Source: Amycolatopsis sacchari
GTDB taxonomy: Bacteria > Actinomycetota > Actinomycetes > Mycobacteriales > Pseudonocardiaceae
NCBI RefSeq assembly: GCF_900114035.1
Contig: NZ_FORP01000002.1
Location: 434,001 to 498,000 of the forward strand
Direction: 5' to 3'
Length of the DNA: 64,000 nt
Shown in pieces: positions 59,033 through 64,000 of the stretch; positions within the stretch are counted from its first letter, which is position 1, and each line of letters opens with the position of its first letter. The notes under the pieces are model-generated. The model worked only from the letters and a program-made list of their open reading frames with translations, had not been told where the DNA came from and made no database searches. The translations under genes and the position numbers were made by a program.

Positions 59033-60286
59033 ATGGCTCAGCTGTCCCCCCTGCTCAAACAAGCCACGCCCGTCGTCGTCGACCGGGGTGAAGGGGTCTA
59101 CCTCTACGACGTGGACGGCAGGCGCCACCTGGACTTCACGGCCGGGATCGGCGTCACCAGCACCGGCCACTGCCACCCGAAGGTCGTCGCGGCGGCGCAG
59201 GAGCAGATCGGCAAGCTGATCCACGGGCAGTACACGACGGTCATGCACCAGCCGCTGCTCAAGCTGACCGAGCGGCTCGGCGACGTGCTGCCCGCCGGCC
59301 TGGACTCGCTGTTCTTCGCCAACTCCGGCAGTGAGGCGGTCGAAGCCGCGCTCCGGCTGTCCCGGCAGGCGACCGGGCGCCCCAACGTGATCGTGTTCCA
59401 GGGCGGCTTCCACGGCCGGACCGTCGCGGCGGCGACGATGACCACCTCGGGCACGCGCTTCAGCGCCGGGATCTCCCCGCTCATGGGCGGCGTGCACGTC
59501 GCGCCGTTCCCGTACGCCTACCACTACGGCTGGGACGAGCAGACCGCGACGGAGTTCTGCCTGCGGGAACTCGACTACCTGTTCGCCACCGTCAGTGCGC
59601 CGAACGAGACCGCGGCCTTCTTCATCGAGCCGGTGCTCGGCGAGGGCGGTTACGTCCCCGCGAACACGGCGTTCATGCAGGGCCTGCGGGCGCGCGCGGA
59701 CGAGCACGGCATCCTGCTGGTCCTCGACGAGATCCAGACCGGTTTCGGGCGCACCGGGAAGTTCTGGGGGCACGACCACTTCGGCGTGCGGCCGGACGTG
59801 GTGACGATCGCGAAGGGCCTGGCCAGCGGTTTCCCGCTGTCCGGCATCGCGGCGTCCAAGGAGCTGATGGCCAAGGCGTTCCCCGGTTCGCAAGGCGGCA
59901 CCTACGGCGGCAACGCGGTGTCGTGCGCGGCCGCGCTGGCGACGCTGGACGTCATCGAGGAGGAGGGCCTGGTCGCGAACGCGGCGGCCCGCGGGCGGCA
60001 GCTGCTCGAAGGCGCGCGGCTGGTCGGCGACAAGACGCCGGGCATCGGCGAGGTGCGCGGGCTCGGCCTGCTGGTGGGCTCCGAGTTCACCACCGCCGAC
60101 GGCAAGCCCGACACCGCGACCGCGCAGGCCGCGCAGCAGGAGGCCGCCCGGCGCGGACTGCTGCTGCTCACGTGCGGCGCGTACTCCAACGTCGTCCGGA
60201 TGATCCCGCCGCTGGTGGTGAGCGCCGAGCAGATCGACGAGGCGCTCGGCATCTGGGGCGAGACCGTCGCGGCCGTGACCAAGTAG
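59033..60286 (+). CDS. class III aminotransferase (4-aminobutyrate aminotransferase-like)
   Basis: A 417-residue PLP-dependent omega-aminotransferase. The PLP Lys is K261 (TIAKGLASGFPLSG), the cofactor Asp lies in LLVLDEIQTGFGRTG, and NSGSEAVEAALRLSR binds phosphate. GabT-like enzymes convert amino groups at the chain end to semialdehydes. The ATG at 59033 follows AGGAG by 7 bp. Divergent from the semialdehyde-type dehydrogenase and followed 9 bp later by DUF3830. Confidence 0.92.
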   Translation: MAQLSPLLKQATPVVVDRGEGVYLYDVDGRRHLDFTAGIGVTSTGHCHPKVVAAAQEQIGKLIHGQYTTVMHQPLLKLTERLGDVLPAGLDSLFFANSGSEAVEAALRLSRQATGRPNVIVFQGGFHGRTVAAATMTTSGTRFSAGISPLMGGVHVAPFPYAYHYGWDEQTATEFCLRELDYLFATVSAPNETAAFFIEPVLGEGGYVPANTAFMQGLRARADEHGILLVLDEIQTGFGRTGKFWGHDHFGVRPDVVTIAKGLASGFPLSGIAASKELMAKAFPGSQGGTYGGNAVSCAAALATLDVIEEEGLVANAAARGRQLLEGARLVGDKTPGIGEVRGLGLLVGSEFTTADGKPDTATAQAAQQEAARRGLLLLTCGAYSNVVRMIPPLVVSAEQIDEALGIWGETVAAVTK

Positions 60287-60295
60287 AGGAGAGAC

Positions 60296-60796
60296 GTGGC
60301 CCGCTACATCACCATCACCCTCGACAAGCGCGGGGTGTCCTGCCGCGCGGTGCTGCTCGACCGGGAGGCCCCGCGCACGTGCGAAGCGGTGTGGAACGCG
60401 CTGCCGCAGAGCGGTTCGGCCTACCACGCGAAATACGCGCGGAACGAGGTGTACACGCTGGTCCCGCCGTTCGCGGACCCGAAACCGGGGCGGGAGAACC
60501 CGACCATCACCCCCATTCCGGGCGACGTGGTGTATTTCGGCTTCGAGGCGTGGGAAATCGGCAATCCGGCCTACGGTTACGAGGATTCCAGCGAAGCGCA
60601 CAGCGACCGGGGTGCGACGGATCTGGCCATCTTCTACGGGCGGAACAACCTGCTCATCAACGGCGACGCCGGCTGGGTGCCCGGAAACGTGTTCGCCACG
60701 ATCGTCGAGGGCCTGCCGGAAATGGCGGCCGCCGCGCAGGACCTGTGGCTGCGCGGGGTGGAGGGCGAGACCCTCTCGTTCGCCAGGGCGGAGTAG
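60296..60796 (+). CDS. DUF3830 family protein (cyclophilin-like)
   Basis: A 166-residue protein matching DUF3830: the start YITITLDKRGVSCRAVLLDREAPRTCEAVWNALP, the middle GDVVYFGFEAWEIG and the end GLPEMAAAAQDLWLRGVEGETL are typical. The family has a cyclophilin-like beta barrel and no proven enzyme activity, but is repeatedly found with amino-acid or dicarboxylate catabolic genes. GTG at 60296 follows AGAGGAGAG. Ends the operon begun by the aminotransferase; a strong terminator follows. Confidence 0.85.
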   Translation: MARYITITLDKRGVSCRAVLLDREAPRTCEAVWNALPQSGSAYHAKYARNEVYTLVPPFADPKPGRENPTITPIPGDVVYFGFEAWEIGNPAYGYEDSSEAHSDRGATDLAIFYGRNNLLINGDAGWVPGNVFATIVEGLPEMAAAAQDLWLRGVEGETLSFARAE

Positions 60797-60808
60797 GCGC
60801 GAGCACAG

Positions 60809-60846
60809 CGGGTGAAGGGCGCCGGACCTCCGGCGCCCTTCACCCG
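60809..60846 (+). terminator. strong hairpin terminator after DUF3830
   Basis: A 17-bp perfect stem: the arm beginning CGGGTGAAGGGCGCCGG (60809-60825), loop ACCT, and its exact complement to 60846. No U-run, as is common in high-GC actinomycetes. The 14-mer CCTTCACCCGTTCG from its right flank is repeated exactly at 60885-60898. Confidence 0.85.
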
Positions 60847-61013
60847 TTCGCATGAAAGTAGCGAAATCACGGGGCGTGCCTTGACCTTCACCCGTTCGAG
60901 AGACATCCATCCCGGCTTGCCGCATCAAGATCGCCATTACCGCACGTCACCGTTTCGAGTGGGGCTACCAACCGTGCAGCACCCCGTACGGGGGACCCCC
61001 GGCGCAAAACCCG

Positions 61014-61028
61014 AACGTGTTACACGTT
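61014..61028. promoter_or_regulatory. 15-bp palindrome AACGTGT-T-ACACGTT
   Basis: A perfect 7+1+7 inverted repeat in the 375-bp region between the DUF3830 terminator and the small peptide gene. The same region holds the 12-bp palindromes CCCCGTACGGGG (about 60983-60994) and GCTTTCGAAAGC (61134-61145). No protein-coding gene is apparent from 60847 to 61171, so this looks like a long regulated leader or promoter region. Confidence 0.5.
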
Positions 61029-61171
61029 TAACCTGTGAGGCTTTCAGCGCCGAACGGCAGCCGCTTTCCCCCGGCGCGGGGGCGCGTTGACAGCGGGCCC
61101 GCACGGGTGGAAATCTCCTCCTCGCTTTCGAAAGCAAGGGCACATTCGAAAAACAGTTGAGGAGCTTTTCC

Positions 61172-61264
61172 ATGCACGCGTTCGGAGCACACTTCCACTA
61201 CTGCCACGACGTTCTCACCCACGTCGTCGCCGGGCTGGTCCACTTCGTGGGCTGGCTGGTCTGA
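61172..61264 (+). CDS. 30-residue His-rich hydrophobic peptide
   Basis: A short ORF with AGGAG 8 bp before the ATG and a terminator-like hairpin 26 bp after the stop. The product is MHAFGAHFHYCHDV followed by LTHVVAGLVHFVGWLV: six His, one Cys, and a C-terminal amphipathic or membrane-inserting helix with regularly spaced His. No relative known to me. The complete expression unit (leader with dyads, RBS, ORF, terminator) argues that it is a real gene rather than chance. Confidence 0.6.
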   Translation: MHAFGAHFHYCHDVLTHVVAGLVHFVGWLV

Positions 61265-61290
61265 TTCCGAACCCACCGACGGAATGAGCG

Positions 61291-61330
61291 CGGGGCCGGC
61301 ACGAATTGGCGCGGGTCGGCCCCGTGTTTT
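61291..61330 (+). terminator. hairpin plus T-rich tail after the 30-residue ORF
   Basis: CGGGGCCG (61291-61298) pairs with CGGCCCCG (61317-61324), followed by TGTTTT (61325-61330), the most Rho-independent-like terminator in the window. From here to 61537 there is no gene. Confidence 0.6.
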
Positions 61331-61537
61331 CCGCGAAAAGGGAAATCCCTGACATGAGACCCGGACGTGCTCGCCTGCTCGCGGGGTTCCCGTGGCGGGC
61401 ACGTCCGGCCCAGCGCCGGTGCGCGTTCACGCGGCGGCCGTTCCACCCACACCGCCGCTTCCACCGAGATCACCGGGAAGTTACCCGCCCGTACTAGGCT
61501 GCGACCAGCAACGCGTACGGGAAGGCGGGTGCACGTC

Positions 61538-62911
61538 ATGGGTGACGCGGCAGCACGGTTCGCCGAGATCGTCGGCAGGACCCATCTGCTGGCCGGGGAC
61601 CAGGTCAGCGAGGACTACGCGCACGACGAGTCCCTGACCACGGAACCCCGCAAGCCGGCCTTCGTGGCCAAACCCGCCACCGCCGAGGAAGTCGCGGCGC
61701 TGCTCGTCGCGGCCGGGGAGCACGGCGTCCCCGTCACCGCGCGCGGAGCGGGCAGCGGCATGTCCGGCGCGGCGCGGCCCCGCGAGGACGGGCTGCTGAT
61801 CTCCTTCGAGCGCATGAACTCCGTGCTCGAGATCGACACCGGTAACCAGGTCGCCGTCGTCCAGCCCGGCGTCAGCCTCGCGGAGCTCGACGAGCGGGCC
61901 GCCGAGGCCGGGCTGTCCTACCCCGTCTACCCCGGCGAGCTGAGCGCGTCCGTCGGCGGCACGGTCGGCACGAACGCGGGCGGGATGCGGGCCGTCAAGT
62001 ACGGCGTGACGCGCCACAACGTGCTGGGGTTGCAGGCGGTGCTGCCGACCGGCGAGATCATCCGCACCGGCGGCCGCACCTCGAAGATCTCCACGGGCTA
62101 CGACCTCACGCAGCTGATCATCGGCTCCGAGGGCACTCTCGCACTGGCCACCGAGGTCGTCGTCAAGCTCGCACCCCGGCTGGCGCACTCCGCGACGCTG
62201 CTTGCCCCGTTCGGGGACCTGGACCAGGTGATGCGGGCCGTGCCGCGGATACTGGAGGCCGGGCTCGCGCCGCACATCCTGGAGTACATCGACAACCTGA
62301 CGATGGCGGCGATCACCTACAACGAGAAGCTGTCGCTCGGCATCCCGGACGAGGTGCGGGACGCCACGCAGGCGTACCTGGTGGTGGGGCTGGAAAACCG
62401 GGAGGCCGACCGCCTGGACGGCGACGTCGAGCGGGCCGGTGAGCTGCTCGGCGAGCTCGGGGCGAGCGACGTGTACGTGCTGGAAGGCGGGTCGGCGCGC
62501 AAGCTGATCGAGGCGCGGGAAAAGGCTTTCTGGACGGCGAAGGCCGCCGGGGCCGACGAGATCATCGACGTGGTCGTGCCCCGCACGGAGATGCCCGGTT
62601 TCCTCGCGGAGGTGCGGGAACTGGCGACGGCGGCCGAGGCGGGCGCGGTCGGTTGCGGGCACGCCGGGGACGGCAACCTGCACCTGGGGATCTTCTGCAA
62701 GGACCAGGAGAAGCGGTACCGGCTGCTGCACGACGTCTTCGCGGCCGCGATAGCCCGCGGCGGCGCGATCTCCGGGGAACACGGCATCGGGCACGCGAAG
62801 AAGCGGCACTACCTGGAGCTGGAGGACCCGGCGAAGGTCGCGCTGCTCCGGCGCCTCAAACAAGCCTTCGATCCCCAAGGCATCCTCAACCCCGGCGTCC
62901 TTTTCGATTAG
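61538..62911 (+). CDS. FAD-linked 2-hydroxyacid oxidase/dehydrogenase (GlcD-type)
   Basis: A 457-residue flavoprotein of the VAO/PCMH family, GlcD/D-lactate dehydrogenase branch. The FAD-binding half contains PVTARGAGSGMSGAARPRE, GELSASVGGTVGTNAGGMRAVKYG and IIGSEGTLALATEVVVKL. The C-terminal half has VGCGHAGDGNLHLGIF (conserved His cluster) and GGAISGEHGIGHAKKRHYLE. It would oxidise a D-2-hydroxyacid to the oxo acid. ATG at 61538 follows AAGGCGGG. No operator of the O1-O4 type is upstream. Confidence 0.92.
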   Translation: MGDAAARFAEIVGRTHLLAGDQVSEDYAHDESLTTEPRKPAFVAKPATAEEVAALLVAAGEHGVPVTARGAGSGMSGAARPREDGLLISFERMNSVLEIDTGNQVAVVQPGVSLAELDERAAEAGLSYPVYPGELSASVGGTVGTNAGGMRAVKYGVTRHNVLGLQAVLPTGEIIRTGGRTSKISTGYDLTQLIIGSEGTLALATEVVVKLAPRLAHSATLLAPFGDLDQVMRAVPRILEAGLAPHILEYIDNLTMAAITYNEKLSLGIPDEVRDATQAYLVVGLENREADRLDGDVERAGELLGELGASDVYVLEGGSARKLIEAREKAFWTAKAAGADEIIDVVVPRTEMPGFLAEVRELATAAEAGAVGCGHAGDGNLHLGIFCKDQEKRYRLLHDVFAAAIARGGAISGEHGIGHAKKRHYLELEDPAKVALLRRLKQAFDPQGILNPGVLFD

Positions 62912-62973
62912 GTTGTCCTTTCGGAGCGGCGGAGCCGCTTCCACCACCCGAGCAACCGACACCGCCGCGGGTT

Positions 62974-63058
62974 CTGAGGCGGTTCCTCGCGAGGACAGCG
63001 CCTCCGTGGTGACCTGGCGGTCATGAGGAGGCGATCCCGGAGCGAGGGGCCGCCTCAG
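62974..63058. repeat. long nested hairpin element upstream of TPP enzyme gene
   Basis: CTGAGGCGG (62974-62982) pairs with CCGCCTCAG (63050-63058). Inside it CCTCGC (62985-62990) pairs with GCGAGG (63042-63047), and CGCCTCC (62999-63005) with GGAGGCG (63026-63032). Together they give an extended hairpin of about 85 nt. The 201-bp spacer (62912-63112) contains nothing else but the ribosome-binding site TTAGGAG at 63102-63108. Its look suggests an intergenic repeat element rather than a gene-specific leader. Confidence 0.55.
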
Positions 63059-63112
63059 GTTCCGCCACCCGCACCGCTACGCAAGCCGCAACCAACAGGT
63101 TTTAGGAGCAAC

Positions 63113-64000
63113 ATGAACGGCGCGCAGTCACTGATCCGGACACTGGTCGACGCGGGTGTCGACGTGTGCTTCGCCAATCCCGGCACTTCCGAGATGCACT
63201 TCGTCGCGGCGCTGGATTCCGTGCCGGAGATGCGGGGCGTGCTCGGCCTGTTCGAAGGGGTCGTCACGGGGGCGGCCGACGGGTACGCGCGCATCGCGGG
63301 GAAGCCCGCCGCCACCTTGCTGCACCTCGGGCCGGGGCTGGGCAACGGCCTGGCGAACCTGCACAACGCTCGCCGCGCGCACACGCCGGTCGTCAACGTC
63401 GTCGGTGATCACGCCACGCACCACAAGAAGTACGACGCGCCGCTGGAATCGGACATCCTCGCGGTCGCCGGCTCGTTGCAGGGCTGGGTCCGCGAGTCGC
63501 ACAGCACCGCGGACGTCGGGGCGGACGCCGCGGCCGCCGTCGCCGCGTCGATGGACCCGCCGGGCCGGGTGGCGACGCTGATCCTGCCCGCCGACGTCTC
63601 GTGGGGCGACGGCGGGACAGCCGTGGCGCCCATCCCGCCACGCAAGCCGCACGCCGTGGCGCCCGGCAAGGTGCAGGCCGTGGCCGAGGTGCTGCGGTCC
63701 GGTGAGCCGGTCGCCGTGCTGATCGGTGGTGCCGCGTGCCGCGAGGCCGGGCTGCGCGCGGTCAGCCGCATCACCGCGGCGACGGGGGCGAAGGCCTTCA
63801 TCGAGACGTTCCCGGCGCGGCTGGAGCGGGGCGCGGGGCTGCCGACCATCGAGCGGCTGGGGTACCTCGCCGAGCAGGCGACCTACCAGCTCAGCGGCAT
63901 CAAGCACCTGATCGTCGCCGGCACGAAGTCCCCGGTGTCGTTCTTCGCGTACCCGGGCAAGCCCAGCGACCTCGTGCCGGAGGGCGCGCAGGTGCACACG
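63113..64000 (+). CDS. TPP-dependent acetolactate synthase-like enzyme, 3' end beyond window
   Basis: The first 296 residues of a TPP enzyme. The activating Glu is E48 (LFEGVVTGAADGYARIAG), preceded by VCFANPGTSEMHFVAALD. The HLGPGLGNGLANLHNARRAHTPVVNVVGDHATHH stretch is typical of the IlvX/MdlC-like acetolactate synthase large-subunit homologues near aromatic or hydroxyacid catabolism genes. It follows the GlcD-type oxidase after a 201-bp structured spacer. The C-terminal TPP-binding domain is outside the window, so decarboxylase and synthase roles cannot be separated. Confidence 0.87.
   Translation, partial: MNGAQSLIRTLVDAGVDVCFANPGTSEMHFVAALDSVPEMRGVLGLFEGVVTGAADGYARIAGKPAATLLHLGPGLGNGLANLHNARRAHTPVVNVVGDHATHHKKYDAPLESDILAVAGSLQGWVRESHSTADVGADAAAAVAASMDPPGRVATLILPADVSWGDGGTAVAPIPPRKPHAVAPGKVQAVAEVLRSGEPVAVLIGGAACREAGLRAVSRITAATGAKAFIETFPARLERGAGLPTIERLGYLAEQATYQLSGIKHLIVAGTKSPVSFFAYPGKPSDLVPEGAQVHT

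Noticed and set aside
56435-60937. 1500-codon minus-strand frame crossing the aldehyde dehydrogenase and aminotransferase region
   Set aside because: Only its end (below 57496) is real, the tartrate-type dehydrogenase. The upstream part is noise in the wrong frame.

Overview
The window is very GC-rich, gene-dense chromosomal DNA from an actinomycete. Frequent GTG starts, start/stop-overlapping operons, a SigK/RskA pair, WXG100-like and DUF1023 genes, a CtpI-type P-ATPase and a DUF3618 protein point to the order Pseudonocardiales, most likely Amycolatopsis or a close relative (inference from gene content and style, not from a marker gene). About 76 protein-coding loci and one tRNA can be supported. 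There is no rRNA, CRISPR array or intact prophage; the only mobile DNA seen is a decayed IS110-type transposase.

Layout. 0-8 kb: truncated Baeyer-Villiger-type monooxygenase with a divergent TetR, DUF3618, a tRNA with anticodon UAG, and oxidoreductase/hydrolase genes with AraC and LysR regulators. 8-10.8 kb: operon for an extradiol dioxygenase, an oxalomesaconate-type tautomerase and a CHA-type aldolase. 10.8-15 kb: two ECF sigma systems (a SnoaL-tailed ECF facing DoxX, and SigK-RskA). 15-21 kb: LysR, a small ATPase, a frameshifted hydrolase and a five-gene coupled operon headed by a UGSC-family protein. 21-29 kb: assorted single genes, including a J-domain/NERD fusion, an IS110 relic, PepE, a DUF1015 protein and PaaX. 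29-32 kb: IclR facing a styrene-monooxygenase-like flavoprotein and an epoxide-hydrolase-like enzyme. 33-35.4 kb: a WXG-like/DUF1023/lipoprotein operon. 35.5-43.6 kb: TPP enzyme, mycothiol/glutathione-hydroquinone reductase-like protein, WS/DGAT, two MFS pumps, ArsR and an aldo/keto reductase. 43.6-48.2 kb: amidase, D-2-hydroxyacid dehydrogenase, two maleate-isomerase-like proteins and an FCD-type GntR. 48.2-51.9 kb: a compact UbiC-like/PobA-like/UbiA-like gene set behind a small secreted protein. 52-56.4 kb: a 1424-residue P-type ATPase plus the fossil 3' end of a second copy. 56.4-64 kb: tartrate/malate-type dehydrogenase, aldehyde dehydrogenase, class III aminotransferase, DUF3830, a 30-residue His-rich peptide, a GlcD-type oxidase and the start of a second TPP enzyme.

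The most notable structure is a dispersed regulon. The 12-bp inverted repeat ATTGTCAACAAT occurs exactly at three promoters (10805, 46009, 58995), with a one-mismatch version at 46817. All four lie at promoters of catabolic genes, and the FadR/FCD GntR gene sits in the same block (47552-48214). The repeat overlaps a TTGACA -35 box or abuts the -10 box. This ties together ring cleavage, tautomerase, aldolase, amidase, hydroxyacid dehydrogenase, maleate-isomerase-like, aminotransferase, aldehyde dehydrogenase, tartrate dehydrogenase and DUF3830 genes over 50 kb. It predicts one inducible pathway for an unidentified N-containing aromatic or unsaturated dicarboxylic acid.
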